Below are positions 47,810 to 57,470 of a stretch of DNA of 64,000 nt, one piece after another. Below the pieces are notes generated by a model. The model was not told the DNA's origin. It did no database searches and was given only the letters and a program-made list of their open reading frames with translations. This DNA comes from Stutzerimonas stutzeri. GTDB taxonomy: Bacteria > Pseudomonadota > Gammaproteobacteria > Pseudomonadales > Pseudomonadaceae. The position numbers were made by a program, and so were the translations under genes. Location of the stretch: NCBI RefSeq assembly GCF_002890895.1, contig NZ_POUL01000002.1, positions 372,001 through 436,000 of the forward strand. The letters run 5' to 3'. Position 1 is the first letter of the stretch; each line of letters opens with the position of its first letter.

Positions 47810-49491
47810 CAGGCGGCCACCGGAAGGCCCAGTGCGCGGACACTTTCGGTTGCGAGATCCAATACGCTGACGCGTGAGTCATCACGCCGCAATATCGCAC
47901 CGCCGTCGAGGTAATACTCGAGGCTGGTCAACGCATCGGCTAGGGTTTCTAGCATTTGCTCTGGTGGCATCTGCACGCCCTCAAGCATCTGTTTTTGAAT
48001 GAAGTCCGCACACGCGCCAATCAAGTCTGCGGCGCGATCTTGCTCTAGAAAACGCAGCCCTCCACGAACAGCCATCAAGCTGAAAGGGACGTTGGCCAAA
48101 TGCAACTTCTCACCATTGGATTCCAGATAGGCTGTGATGGCTCGCTTGGCCAAGGCCAGCCCAGCCGTCGCCTCGCCGATAACGACAATACAGGCTTCGG
48201 TGAGCTGATGGTTGGCGAAGGCTTCAGCCTCTTGGCCCGGCTGCGCTATATGAGGCCGCGAATCATAACGCTCGCCGCGCTCCAGGCTAGCAACCATGCT
48301 CTCGACGTAGAGCACCGCATCAGCCAGTTTCAGCAACGCCTGGGGCTCGGGCAACTGCTCAACGCTCCAGCCGGAAACCACTGACAGCTGAGCATGGAGG
48401 GTGCTCGATGCGGAGGACAAGCCCACCATCCCCAATGTCTTTGCCAGCTTGCCGAGCAGACTGTGCAGGTTCGGATAAGACTCAGCCGGTGCGGTCTGGC
48501 GCTCGATCAGGTCGAGCAAGTCTTTGAGACTTGCCAGCTCTTCGCGGATCGCCGAGGACAACGAGCGCATTACGGCCTGCCCCGGGCCGGCCAGACGCTG
48601 TGACTCGTCCTCAAGAAGATGATCGGTGAAGGGTAACGAACCAAGCGAAAACGTTTCACGGACCTGACGTGCTAATGGTCCACTGCTTTCGGCCAACGCA
48701 ACGAGATAAAGCAGTTCTTTGAGCAGCACCCGTGGCGGTTCATAGGCATCATGACTGCTGAGCTGCCGAAGTTCTCGGTCAAGCCTGGAGAATAAGTGCT
48801 TACGTGATTGGCGAGGCAACAACTGTCCATCCAATTGGGCCTCCACCGCTGCGCTCCCTAACCAACACAGGCGACCACCCGCGGTGTTGGCGAACAGCAG
48901 ATCCAAGCGACCCAGCGCTCGCGCCATCAGCTTTAGACTTGCCGATGCATTATCTTCCCGAATGAAGCCGAGCAGGCCAACCTGATACATTTGGCGCAAC
49001 CGCCGCGCTTCGGCCGCACGCGTTGTTGGCTGGCGCACCGCGGCCTCAATCGGCGGACGCGCATGGTCGAGACGAACGCTAAAGAAGAAACTCTCGGGAA
49101 GTGGCGACTGCCCACTGACCAACCGCAATGCATTGATCGGTGGCAGCAGCAGTTCGGGCATTTCCTGTCGACTGGCGTCGACGCTTTCCAGATAACGTCC
49201 GAGGACATAAAGCGCGTTGCTCAGCGACGCCAGTTGAGTATCCCGATCCTCCCCAGCGCCTACAGGGATGTCTGTCGCCAGCTGAAGAATTTCCTGTGCG
49301 AGCAGTTCGGCACCGGTAAGCTCGATGAGCCGCAGGGTTCCGCGAACCTGCTTGAGATTCTCGACAGCCTGTTGCAACAGGCTGCCGTTGTTCCTGTCGA
49401 TGATGAAATGCTCGAGGCTCTGCTCGGCTTCCTCCATGGTAGCGAACAGCTCATCGCGAACCAGGCTGAGTGAAGTTGCTCCGGTAACCAT
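47809..49491 (-). CDS. ChpA-like protein with degenerate Hpt domains
   Basis: 560-residue helical cytoplasmic protein resembling the N-terminal region of ChpA, the type IV pilus chemotaxis kinase. The start [24 protein letters not shown]...[26 protein letters not shown] aligns by eye with ChpA's first phosphotransfer-like module. The phospho-accepting His of the HQVxGTL motif is replaced by Lys (LKQVRGTL), and no kinase or REC domain follows. It is therefore likely a scaffold and not a phosphotransfer protein. It is coupled to nudC. Function unknown. Confidence 0.75.
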   Translation of the reverse strand: MVTGATSLSLVRDELFATMEEAEQSLEHFIIDRNNGSLLQQAVENLKQVRGTLRLIELTGAELLAQEILQLATDIPVGAGEDRDTQLASLSNALYVLGRYLESVDASRQEMPELLLPPINALRLVSGQSPLPESFFFSVRLDHARPPIEAAVRQPTTRAAEARRLRQMYQVGLLGFIREDNASASLKLMARALGRLDLLFANTAGGRLCWLGSAAVEAQLDGQLLPRQSRKHLFSRLDRELRQLSSHDAYEPPRVLLKELLYLVALAESSGPLARQVRETFSLGSLPFTDHLLEDESQRLAGPGQAVMRSLSSAIREELASLKDLLDLIERQTAPAESYPNLHSLLGKLAKTLGMVGLSSASSTLHAQLSVVSGWSVEQLPEPQALLKLADAVLYVESMVASLERGERYDSRPHIAQPGQEAEAFANHQLTEACIVVIGEATAGLALAKRAITAYLESNGEKLHLANVPFSLMAVRGGLRFLEQDRAADLIGACADFIQKQMLEGVQMPPEQMLETLADALTSLEYYLDGGAILRRDDSRVSVLDLATESVRALGLPVAA

Positions 49492-49528
49492 GCCTAGCGC
49501 GCCTCCCGCGCAACGTTTGAATGATGCA

Positions 49529-50341
49529 TCAGTCAGCGAAATCCGGCTTCTGCTTGCTCATATGGGCAGCCATCGCCACCTTCAGGTCCGCCGACTGAAG
49601 CATCGCTGCGTTCCAGGTGGCGATGTATTCGAGACCGTCATCGACACGGTGGTCGCGCATGTAGCGAATCATCTCCTTGGTGCCGCGAATGGCCACTGGC
49701 GACTTACTGGCGATATCTGCAGCCATAGCAAACACACCAGCCATAAGTGATGGCTGGTCAGGGTAAGTTCGATTGACCAGGCCGATGGACTCCGCTTCCT
49801 GGCCGTCAACGGTACGTCCGGTGTACGCAAGCTCACGCATCATGCCGTCGCCAATGATTCGCGGCAGACGCTGCAGCGTGCCAACATCCGCCGCCATGCC
49901 CATATCAATCTCTTTGATCGAAAATTGTGCGTTCAGCGTGCTGTAACGCATATCACAGGCGGCAATCAGATCGATCGCACCACCGATGCAATATCCCTGA
50001 ATCGCCGCAATGACCGGCTTGCGGCAGCTATCCACCGCGTTGAACGAACTCTGAAGCTTGAGAATCTGGCGACGAAGGCGCTCGGCATTGCGACCGACAT
50101 CGCTGCCCATCTGGCTCGCCGCCTGCGCCAACAATTGAAGGTCGATGCCGGCAGAAAAATGCTTGCCCTCGCCCGACAGCACCACCACTCGAATGTCATC
50201 CGTATCGTCGATCCGTTGGAATATGTCGACAATTTCGCTCCAGAATGCGGCATTCATGGCGTTGACCTTGTCAGGTCGATTAATCGCCACATGGGCGATC
50301 TTGTCTTTCAACTCCACACGAAAGGCTTGGTAGTCGGTCAC
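49529..50341 (-). CDS. Crotonase family, delta3,5-delta2,4-dienoyl-CoA isomerase-like
   Basis: 270-residue crotonase-fold enzyme. Oxyanion-hole segments are KHFSAGIDLQLL and GYCIGGAIDL. KEIDMGMAADVGTLQRLPRIIG is nearly the same as in mammalian ECH1, including the acidic residues (Glu in KEID, Asp in AADVGT) that do dienoyl-CoA isomerisation, so this role is preferred over plain enoyl-CoA hydratase. It would serve the breakdown of unsaturated fatty acids with odd-numbered double bonds. The gene lies 37 bases upstream of the ChpA-like gene on the same strand. A general annotation would read enoyl-CoA hydratase. Confidence 0.88.
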   Translation of the reverse strand: MTDYQAFRVELKDKIAHVAINRPDKVNAMNAAFWSEIVDIFQRIDDTDDIRVVVLSGEGKHFSAGIDLQLLAQAASQMGSDVGRNAERLRRQILKLQSSFNAVDSCRKPVIAAIQGYCIGGAIDLIAACDMRYSTLNAQFSIKEIDMGMAADVGTLQRLPRIIGDGMMRELAYTGRTVDGQEAESIGLVNRTYPDQPSLMAGVFAMAADIASKSPVAIRGTKEMIRYMRDHRVDDGLEYIATWNAAMLQSADLKVAMAAHMSKQKPDFAD

Positions 50342-50539
50342 GCTATCATCCTCGACAGCCGAGGCACTCAGTGCCTTAACGGGTTCGACAGCCCCATAGA
50401 AAGAGGACTGTACTCAGCCGAACAACTATAACAACAGCGAACTGAAAGTCGATGCGGGACGATGTGAAGCAGCCCACGCCCTCGCACATGATCTTCTTTG
50501 ACAAGCCGTAATACCGGCCGGATTCAGCTTACTGGTGCG

Positions 50540-52786
50540 CTATCCCTCGAGGATGCAGTCGACGGTGTACCCACCAGGGTGCTCCTCGTGCTGCAGCCCA
50601 TGCACATCAGCATCGAAGCCTGGAAACTGCGTGGCGAACCGCTGAGCGAAAGCCAGGTAATCGAGTATCGAGCGCGTTTCCGGGGTGAAGCGTTCACCCG
50701 GCATGATCAGGGGGATTCCTGGCGGGTACGGCACCAGCATGACTGCAGCGATACGGCCTTCTAATTCAGTAATGGGAACGGCCTCAACCTCGCCCCGTAC
50801 CAACTTGTCGTAGGCATCGGCCGGCTTCATCGCCAATGCAGGCAGAGCGGTATACATTCGCCTCATGGCCCGCGCGGTGGCGTTGTCTCGGTAGCAATCG
50901 TGGAGCGAGTTGCACAGATCTCTCAACCCCATACCAAGGTATTGATTGCCTCCTGCCCGAGCTACGGTTGGAAGCGCATCGCACAACGGTACGTTGTCGT
51001 CGTAATGCCGCTTGAATTCAAGTAGCTCGGTCAGCAGTGTGCTCCACTTACCCTTAGTGATCCCCATGGAAAACAACACCAGGATGGAGTACAGACCGGT
51101 TTTCTCGACGACCAGCCCACGCTCCCAGAGAAACTTGCTGACCACAGCCGCCGGAATGCCCTGCTCGCTTAGTTTGCCATCAGCGGTAAGTCCTGGAGTC
51201 ACCAAGGTGACCTTGATGGGATCAAGCAGCACGTAATCATCGGCGACATCCCCAAAACCATGCCACTCCGCTTCTGGCTGCAACAACCAGTCGCTGGTGA
51301 CCAGCTCGTCCGCTCCATCCGCCTCGCCTGGCTGCCAGATACTGAACCACCAGTCCTCGGGCGCCAGATGCTGCCTGAGGTTAGCCAACGCGCGGCGAAA
51401 GCTCAGCGCTTCATCGAAAGTTTCTTGAATGAGGGAGCGCCCCGCGGGCCCTTCCATCATCGCCGAGGCGACATCGAGCGAGGCAAGGATGCCGTACTGC
51501 GGGGATGTGGAGATGTGCATCATGAAGGCCTCGTTGAAGCGATCACGATCCAGCTGACGCTGCTCACTGTCGAGTACATGAATCATTGATGCCTGACTGA
51601 ATGCCGCAAGCACTTTGTGCGTCGAGTGAGTGGTGAATACCAGCGGGCCTTGCTCGCGGGTGTCCATCCCGTAGCGCCCGTCGTAAAACTCATGGAACGC
51701 GGCGTAGGCGTACCAGGCCTCGTCAAAATGCAGAACATCAACGCTGTTGCCGAGGGTCCGTTTGATCAGGTTGGCGTTGTAGCAAAGGCCGTCGTAGGTC
51801 GAGTTGGTTACGACCGCCAGCCTCACCCTGGGCGAACGACCACGGGTAAGCGGGTTGGCGTCGATCTTGGCCTGAATCGATTCTGGTGAGAACTCTTCGA
51901 GCGGAATCGGGCCAATGATGCCGAGTTCATTGCGTGACGGCGTTAGGTATAGCGGAATTGCACCGGTCATGATGATCGAGTGCAGTATCGACTTATGGCA
52001 GTTGCGATCAACCAGGACCAGGTCGTCCCGCGCCACCATCGAATGCCAAACGATCTTGTTGGCGGTCGAGGTTCCATTGATGACGAAGAACGTGTGGTCT
52101 GCGCCGAAATTGCGCGCCGCTCGAGCCTCGGCCGCCGCCAGCGGCCCCGTGTGGTCGAGCAGCGAACCGAGTTCAGGCACTGATACGGACAGATCAGAGC
52201 GCAACGTGTTTTCGCCAAAGAACTGGTGAAACGCCTGTCCGACCGGGCTTTTGCGAAAGGCGACGCCCCCACCATGGCCTGGTGTGTGCCAGGAGTAATT
52301 CGAATCACCTGTATGCTGCACCAGCGCCCGAAAGAAAGGTGGCAACAGACCGTCCAGATAGCTTCGGGCCGCCCGAGCGACCTGCCGCGCCAGGAACGGC
52401 ACGGTGTCTTCAAACAGATAGAGCAAACCCCGCAGCTCATTCAGATCCGCCATGGCCTCGGCCGGCGCATTCTCGATGGTGATCTGCTCGCCAAGCGCAA
52501 AAATCGGCAGTTGAGGTGCGCGCCGCCGGGCAACCCGTATCAGGCCCACCACATCCTGCAATAGCCGCTGATTCTCGCCCGCGCCTTCTGCAGCAACCAG
52601 GATGCAAGCCAACCCGTGATGGGTGGAGGCCACAATTCGGCCTTCTGCGGCGCTGCCGGTGGGAAGAATGTGAAAGCCGTCCCGCTCAAGCTCGGCCGCT
52701 ATTTCACGCACACGCTCACCAGCAACCGTATCGGCTTTGATGTCGCGATGAACAATAAGGACGGGGAATTTGAGGTCTTTATACAT
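50540..52786 (-). CDS. ldcA: Lysine/ornithine/arginine decarboxylase (class III PLP)
   Basis: 748-residue PLP enzyme of the large bacterial Orn/Lys/Arg decarboxylase family. An N-terminal response-regulator-like wing domain (1-125; FPVLIVHRDIKADTVAGERV) precedes the aminotransferase-fold core with NGTSTANK, HFDEAWYAYAAFHEFY and the PLP lysine in THSTHKVLAAFSQASMIH. Length and gene position fit LdcA of Pseudomonas, which supplies the decarboxylase route of lysine catabolism to cadaverine. Lysine specificity is inferred from this context. A hairpin sits against the ribosome site upstream. Induction by arginine through ArgR is known in P. aeruginosa, but I did not confirm a site. Confidence 0.9.
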   Translation of the reverse strand: MYKDLKFPVLIVHRDIKADTVAGERVREIAAELERDGFHILPTGSAAEGRIVASTHHGLACILVAAEGAGENQRLLQDVVGLIRVARRRAPQLPIFALGEQITIENAPAEAMADLNELRGLLYLFEDTVPFLARQVARAARSYLDGLLPPFFRALVQHTGDSNYSWHTPGHGGGVAFRKSPVGQAFHQFFGENTLRSDLSVSVPELGSLLDHTGPLAAAEARAARNFGADHTFFVINGTSTANKIVWHSMVARDDLVLVDRNCHKSILHSIIMTGAIPLYLTPSRNELGIIGPIPLEEFSPESIQAKIDANPLTRGRSPRVRLAVVTNSTYDGLCYNANLIKRTLGNSVDVLHFDEAWYAYAAFHEFYDGRYGMDTREQGPLVFTTHSTHKVLAAFSQASMIHVLDSEQRQLDRDRFNEAFMMHISTSPQYGILASLDVASAMMEGPAGRSLIQETFDEALSFRRALANLRQHLAPEDWWFSIWQPGEADGADELVTSDWLLQPEAEWHGFGDVADDYVLLDPIKVTLVTPGLTADGKLSEQGIPAAVVSKFLWERGLVVEKTGLYSILVLFSMGITKGKWSTLLTELLEFKRHYDDNVPLCDALPTVARAGGNQYLGMGLRDLCNSLHDCYRDNATARAMRRMYTALPALAMKPADAYDKLVRGEVEAVPITELEGRIAAVMLVPYPPGIPLIMPGERFTPETRSILDYLAFAQRFATQFPGFDADVHGLQHEEHPGGYTVDCILEG

Positions 52787-52795
52787 GGGGGTTTC

Positions 52796-52815
52796 CTGGA
52801 GACATTCATCTCCAG
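52796..52815 (-). promoter_or_regulatory. Hairpin abutting the ldcA ribosome-binding site
   Basis: On the minus strand, CTGGAGA-TGAATG-TCTCCAG is followed by GAAACCCCC and the ATG. The stem's 3' arm includes part of the only AGG-like Shine-Dalgarno (CCAGGAAA), so folding would hinder ribosome access. It may tune translation. Predicted by eye. Confidence 0.4.
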
Positions 52816-52897
52816 CGTAGAGGCTCCGCCCCCAAGCACCAAGCGAGAATTGTCACGCAGTGCCGACGCGCCCGATGTGCGCGTCGACATCAAGGCC

Positions 52898-53659
52898 TCA
52901 GGCTGGCAGTGCTTCAGGCTCGTCGCTGGCAGCCTGCTCCAACTGAAGCCAGAGAGGCGCTGTCCCCGCCGCCTTCTCGATTGCGCGCATGCGCACCTCA
53001 TGGGCAGCGACCTCTTCCGCGCTGGCGCGGATCACCAAGGTACTGGCGCGGTCGGCTGGCAACCGACGGATCGGCGTAGCCTGTTGACGACCACCACTTT
53101 CTGAGTCGGCACCGTCACCGGCGAGGGACAGGTTGGTTTGCCCGCCGGTCATCGTCAGATAGACGTCGGCGAGAATCTCCGCATCGAGCAGCGCGCCATG
53201 CAGATCGCGGCCCGAGTTGTCGACACCATAGCGTTTGCACAACGCATCGAGGCTGTTGCGCTGGCCCGGGTGGCGTTCACGAGCCATCAGCAGGGTGTCG
53301 AGGATGCTGCAGTGATCGCTCAGCTCTGCACGGTCCTGCTGGCCAAGCAGCGCGAATTCGTTATTGATGAACCCGACATCAAACGCAGCGTTATGAATGA
53401 TCAGCTGCGCGCCTTTTATGAATTCAAAGAACTCGTTGGCAACGTCCCGGAAGCGGGGCTTGTCGGTCAGGAAGTCGTTGGTGATTCCGTGAACGGCGAT
53501 TGCACCCTCGTCCACTTCACGATCCGGCCGCAGATAAACGTGATAGTGCCGGCCGGTAAGGCGGCGGCCGATAACCTCGACACAGCCGATCTCGATGATC
53601 CGGTGACCATCGGTCACTGGCATGCCAGTGGTTTCGGTATCGAGTACTACGCTACGCAT
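52898..53659 (-). CDS. dnaQ: DNA polymerase III epsilon subunit (proofreading exonuclease)
   Basis: 253-residue 3'-5' exonuclease that proofreads for DNA polymerase III. It has the DEDDh motifs VLDTETTG (D7, E9), HNAAFDVGFINNE, and the H...D pair near DLHGALLDAEILADVYL. The C-terminal tail (about 185-253) is the flexible segment that binds the polymerase alpha subunit; its sequence here is long and charged but carries WLQLEQAA. It is 12 bases after rnhA, and both follow the methyltransferase gene. Confidence 0.95.
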   Translation of the reverse strand: MRSVVLDTETTGMPVTDGHRIIEIGCVEVIGRRLTGRHYHVYLRPDREVDEGAIAVHGITNDFLTDKPRFRDVANEFFEFIKGAQLIIHNAAFDVGFINNEFALLGQQDRAELSDHCSILDTLLMARERHPGQRNSLDALCKRYGVDNSGRDLHGALLDAEILADVYLTMTGGQTNLSLAGDGADSESGGRQQATPIRRLPADRASTLVIRASAEEVAAHEVRMRAIEKAAGTAPLWLQLEQAASDEPEALPA

Positions 53660-53671
53660 CTTTCAACTCAC

Positions 53672-54124
53672 TCAAGCTGGTTGTCGTTTGGCTTGCACTA
53701 CGCCGCGATTGGCCAGAAGATCAGCGCGCTCGTTTCCGGGGTGGCCAGTATGCCCACGGACCCACTGCCAACTTACCTGGTGACGGCTAACCTGCTCGTC
53801 CAGCAACCGCCAGAGATCGGCATTTTTGACAGGCTGTTTGGCGGCAGTCTTCCAGCCACGCTTCTTCCAATTAGGCATCCAGTCATTGATGCCCTGCATG
53901 ACGTATTGGGAATCGGTCACCAGCTTGACCTGGCAAGACCGCTTCAGCTCTTCGAGCGCACGGATGGCAGCCATCAACTCCATGCGGTTGTTGGTGGTTT
54001 CCGCCTCGCCACCCCAGAGCTCTCGCTCCACGCCCTTGTAGACGAGCAGTGCGCCCCAGCCACCCGGACCCGGATTGCCCTTGCAGGCACCGTCCGTGTA
54101 TATCTCGACCGTTTCGTCACTCAT
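53672..54124 (-). CDS. rnhA: Ribonuclease HI
   Basis: 150-residue endonuclease that cuts RNA in RNA-DNA hybrids. The four catalytic acidic residues are present: D11 ([12 protein letters not shown]), E49 (NRMEL), D71 (VTDSQYV) and D135 (ERAD). Basic handle [12 protein letters not shown] is intact. The frame is open far upstream, but ATG 54124 gives the right length and start. It lies 17 bases after the methyltransferase gene and 12 before dnaQ, the usual enterobacterial and Pseudomonas order. Confidence 0.97.
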   Translation of the reverse strand: MSDETVEIYTDGACKGNPGPGGWGALLVYKGVERELWGGEAETTNNRMELMAAIRALEELKRSCQVKLVTDSQYVMQGINDWMPNWKKRGWKTAAKQPVKNADLWRLLDEQVSRHQVSWQWVRGHTGHPGNERADLLANRGVVQAKRQPA

Positions 54125-54141
54125 AAGGAATTCTTTGACTA

Positions 54142-54897
54142 TTAGTGTTCGGCATCGCGGCGACTGACCTTCGCCACGGGCATTGGTAGTAGCTGCCCCA
54201 TTCGCTCTCGACGGCTTTGCCGCACGGGTCGAAGGCCTACCATAAGCTTTCTTGCCACAAGCATGTAGAAGCCACCGGTAGGCAGCTGCGACCTTTGTCC
54301 CGCAGTTTCCAGGCCGGACAACCGCGTGCGCCACTGGCGCGACGAAAGCGGCGGACAATAGCATCCGAACTGTCGTTTCTCCAGCGAGAATCCAAGCAGG
54401 TTCAACCAGTCGTTCACTCGGGTCGGACGAATGCAACGCGCATGGCGAAACCCCTTGCGTGACAGCAGACGAGTCGCCCCCCAGGCACTCCATGGATTGA
54501 TCCCGACGATCAACAAATGCCCTCCTGGCCGCACGCTGCGGGCCGCCTCGCGCAGCAGGGCGTGCGGCGACAGACTGAAGTCCAGGCCATGCTGAAGCAC
54601 AACGACGTCTGCAGCATGTTCGCCGATGGGCCAGGATTGCTCCTCGCAAATGATGTCGACACCCGCAAGTGGCGGACCTACCCGAACGCTGCGCTTGATC
54701 TTCTGCGGTTCGATCAGGGCATTGGCGAAGGGCCCGTAATGCACAAGATAGCTGCCGAAACACCGAGACAGCTGCTGATTGATCACACGCTGCTCATGCT
54801 CAAGCAGCTGTCGCCCTGATGGGCCATCGAACCAGGCACTGGCTTTATTCATCAGCGACAGCCAGCGTTCGTCCGACTTGGTACAAGACTCACTCAT
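54142..54897 (-). CDS. SAM-dependent methyltransferase (YafS-like)
   Basis: 251-residue class I methyltransferase encoded between gloB and rnhA, the position of yafS in E. coli. The Rossmann core is worn: motif I is not a clear GxGxG, but [42 protein letters not shown] (motifs II-IV with RPGGHL) is typical. The N-terminal [21 protein letters not shown]...YLVHYGPF is a conserved YafS-type region. Substrate unknown. The C-terminal 40 residues are basic. It heads the operon with rnhA and dnaQ, divergent from gloB. Confidence 0.85.
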   Translation of the reverse strand: MSESCTKSDERWLSLMNKASAWFDGPSGRQLLEHEQRVINQQLSRCFGSYLVHYGPFANALIEPQKIKRSVRVGPPLAGVDIICEEQSWPIGEHAADVVVLQHGLDFSLSPHALLREAARSVRPGGHLLIVGINPWSAWGATRLLSRKGFRHARCIRPTRVNDWLNLLGFSLEKRQFGCYCPPLSSRQWRTRLSGLETAGQRSQLPTGGFYMLVARKLMVGLRPVRQSRRERMGQLLPMPVAKVSRRDAEH

Positions 54898-55009
54898 GGC
54901 TAGCCTCCATTCGTCGGTTGGGCCGACCCGATCAATGAGTCCGATCGGTTCAACTCTCCAGTTCGGCTGTTAGGATGCGCTTTTGCTATTGAATTGGCGA
55001 CCCGTGCAT

Positions 55010-55789
55010 ATGTTGAAAATAGACGCTCTGCCCGCCTTCACCGACAACTACATCTGGATGCTGCAGGATCCACAACGCCGGCTCTGCGCTGCGGTAGATC
55101 CGGGTGAGGCGGGCCCAGTTGAGAAATGGCTCGATACTCGCCCCGGCTGGCAACTGACCGACATTCTGATCACTCATCACCACCATGATCATGTAGGTGG
55201 CGTTGAGCAGCTCAAAGCCAGATACGCCCCCACGGTCCACGGCCCGGCGATGGAAAAGATTCCAGCGAGGGATGAAGCGCTGGTCGATGGACAGCGCATT
55301 CGCATCCTCGACCATGAGCTGGACGTATTCGAGGTCCCAGGACATACCAGCGGTCACATCGCCTATTTTCATGATGATGCTCAACACCCGTGGCTTTTGA
55401 GTGGCGATACGCTGTTTGCCGCTGGTTGTGGCCGTCTGTTCGAGGGCACCGCCAGTCAAATGTTCCGGTCACTGCAGAGGCTTGCCGCGCTGCCTGCGTC
55501 TACCAAGGTGTACTGCACACATGAGTACACCTTGAGCAATCTACGGTTTGCCCAGGCGGTCGAGCCGGAAAACCAAGACATCGCCGGACGTCTCGAACAG
55601 GTCACCCGCCAGCGCGAGGAAAAGCGCTTCACCCTCCCCTCTGAGCTGAGCATCGAGCAGGCCACCAACCCCTTCCTGCGTTGCAGCGAGCCGTCAGTTA
55701 TAGCTGCAGCCAGTCGACATGCAGATCGCTCGCTGGAAACAGCGGAAGCTGTCTTTGCGGTCCTTCGAGGGTGGAAAGACAGCTTTTGA
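55010..55789 (+). CDS. gloB: Hydroxyacylglutathione hydrolase (glyoxalase II)
   Basis: 259-residue metallo-beta-lactamase-fold enzyme that hydrolyses S-D-lactoylglutathione to D-lactate and glutathione, finishing methylglyoxal removal. The metal motif [10 protein letters not shown] (H56, H58, D60, H61) and [23 protein letters not shown] and CTHEY ligands are all present. ATG 55010 is preferred; a GTG two codons earlier and a frame open to 54983 are alternatives. It is divergent from the methyltransferase gene and followed by mltD after 100 bases. Confidence 0.96.
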   Translation: MLKIDALPAFTDNYIWMLQDPQRRLCAAVDPGEAGPVEKWLDTRPGWQLTDILITHHHHDHVGGVEQLKARYAPTVHGPAMEKIPARDEALVDGQRIRILDHELDVFEVPGHTSGHIAYFHDDAQHPWLLSGDTLFAAGCGRLFEGTASQMFRSLQRLAALPASTKVYCTHEYTLSNLRFAQAVEPENQDIAGRLEQVTRQREEKRFTLPSELSIEQATNPFLRCSEPSVIAAASRHADRSLETAEAVFAVLRGWKDSF

Positions 55790-55889
55790 TGAAGATCGAC
55801 CAGTCGCCAAAAACCAAGGCATTGGGTTGACCCACCGGAACGGCATTCCTACACTCGCTCGAATTTGCGCCTAGGGAGCCCATCAGCCA

Positions 55890-57440
55890 ATGCCGTCTGA
55901 CTCTTCGAATAGCCCACAGCCGGACGCCTTGGCAGCCTCCGGCCGGGCCCTGGCGCTGGCAATCTGTCTCGCTATAACTGGCTGCCAGAGCACCGCTCCC
56001 CGGTCTCCGGCAGACAGCGATGTCCAAACCCGGACTGTACCGACGGTACAGGACACCCTCTGGCTCACGGACAACGCGCCGGCAGAGCCGACCCATGCGG
56101 ATATATGGGATCGCATCAGGCATGGATTCAAGCTGCAGGATCACCTGGACAGCAATCCGCGCATCGAGCAACAGCGCCTGCTTTTTTCCAGTCGCCCGAA
56201 CTCCATAGAGATGGCGAGCGAGCGAGGCAGTCCCTACATCCACTATATCGTCGAGCAACTCGAAGAGCGCGACATGCCGCTTGAACTGGCGCTACTGCCA
56301 ATTATCGAGAGTGCATACAACCCGTTTGCCTATTCCCCAGCTCACGCCGTCGGCCTCTGGCAGTTCATTCCTTCGACAGGCCGACATTTCAATCTGCAAC
56401 AAACCAGCTGGTATGACGGCAGACGCGACATCACCGCTTCAACTGCCGCGGCGCTGCGCTACCTTACCTATCTTCACGGTTTGTTCAGCGACGACTGGCT
56501 GCTTGCCTTGGCGGCGTATAACGCGGGCGAAGGCACTGTCAGTCGCGCCATCGAGCGTAACCAGAAGCTCGGGTTACCGACGGATTACTGGAATCTGCCC
56601 CTGCCTCGAGAAACACGCGATTACGTGCCCAAATTGCTGGCCCTCTCTCAAATGATCCAAAGCCCAGAGGCATACGGGCTGAATCTAAACCCGATCGCCG
56701 ACGAGCCCTATTTCGAAGTAGTCGCACTGAAGCAACGCATGGATCTCGCCAGGGTCGCCGACATGGCCGACCTGGATGAGGACGAGATTTACCAGTTGAA
56801 TCCTGCATTTACCCGGCGCATTACGCTGGACGGCCCACAACACCTGTTAGTGCCGAGTGACAAGGCCGAGATGTTCGCAGCCAACCTGGCGCTGATGAAG
56901 CCACAGGATCTGGTTGACTGGCAGCAGTACAAGGTGCGTCCCGGCGACAGCCTTGGCGCAATCGCCAACAAATATCGGCTATCGGTCAATATCATTCGTG
57001 ACATCAATCGTCTTCGCAGCGATCGCCTGCAGATCGGGCAAGTTCTGAGCATTCCGCAGTCGGTCGGCGCAACTCAATCACCGGAGCTTCTGCATGCCGT
57101 GGCGCGAAGCCAGCCGGCACCGCGCAGCTACCGAGTCCGCCAGGGTGACAACCTCTGGGATATCGCCAAAAAACAAAAGATCTCAGTGCGTGATCTGCAG
57201 CGTTGGAACAACCTTTCTGGCAGCAACCTCAAGGTGGGCCAAGCGCTGTTTCTTCAGGCTGCAGGCAATAACCAGCAGAGCAAACCCGCGCCGACTTATT
57301 ACAAGGTCAAGAAAGGTGATTCACTTTATGTGATCGCCAAACGCTTCAATGTTCAGATCAACAACCTGAAGACCTGGAACCCCAGAGACAGCGCGATGCT
57401 CAAGCCGGGCCAGACCCTTACGCTATATATTCCACGCTGA
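55890..57440 (+). CDS. mltD: Membrane-bound lytic murein transglycosylase D
   Basis: 516-residue lipoprotein that cleaves peptidoglycan glycan strands. The N-terminus has a lipoprotein signal with lipobox LAITGC (Cys32). The SLT domain (about 125-260) holds the catalytic Glu140 (LLPIIESAYNPFAYS) and GLWQFIPSTGR and NAGEG motifs. Three LysM repeats follow: YKVRPGDSLGAIANKY, YRVRQGDNLWDIAKKQ and YKVKKGDSLYVIAKRF. Most MltD proteins carry two or three. The gene comes after gloB; converges on the HDOD gene. Confidence 0.96.
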   Translation: MPSDSSNSPQPDALAASGRALALAICLAITGCQSTAPRSPADSDVQTRTVPTVQDTLWLTDNAPAEPTHADIWDRIRHGFKLQDHLDSNPRIEQQRLLFSSRPNSIEMASERGSPYIHYIVEQLEERDMPLELALLPIIESAYNPFAYSPAHAVGLWQFIPSTGRHFNLQQTSWYDGRRDITASTAAALRYLTYLHGLFSDDWLLALAAYNAGEGTVSRAIERNQKLGLPTDYWNLPLPRETRDYVPKLLALSQMIQSPEAYGLNLNPIADEPYFEVVALKQRMDLARVADMADLDEDEIYQLNPAFTRRITLDGPQHLLVPSDKAEMFAANLALMKPQDLVDWQQYKVRPGDSLGAIANKYRLSVNIIRDINRLRSDRLQIGQVLSIPQSVGATQSPELLHAVARSQPAPRSYRVRQGDNLWDIAKKQKISVRDLQRWNNLSGSNLKVGQALFLQAAGNNQQSKPAPTYYKVKKGDSLYVIAKRFNVQINNLKTWNPRDSAMLKPGQTLTLYIPR

Positions 57441-57470
57441 GGCATCGCGCGAACGGACCGGGCGCCCTGC

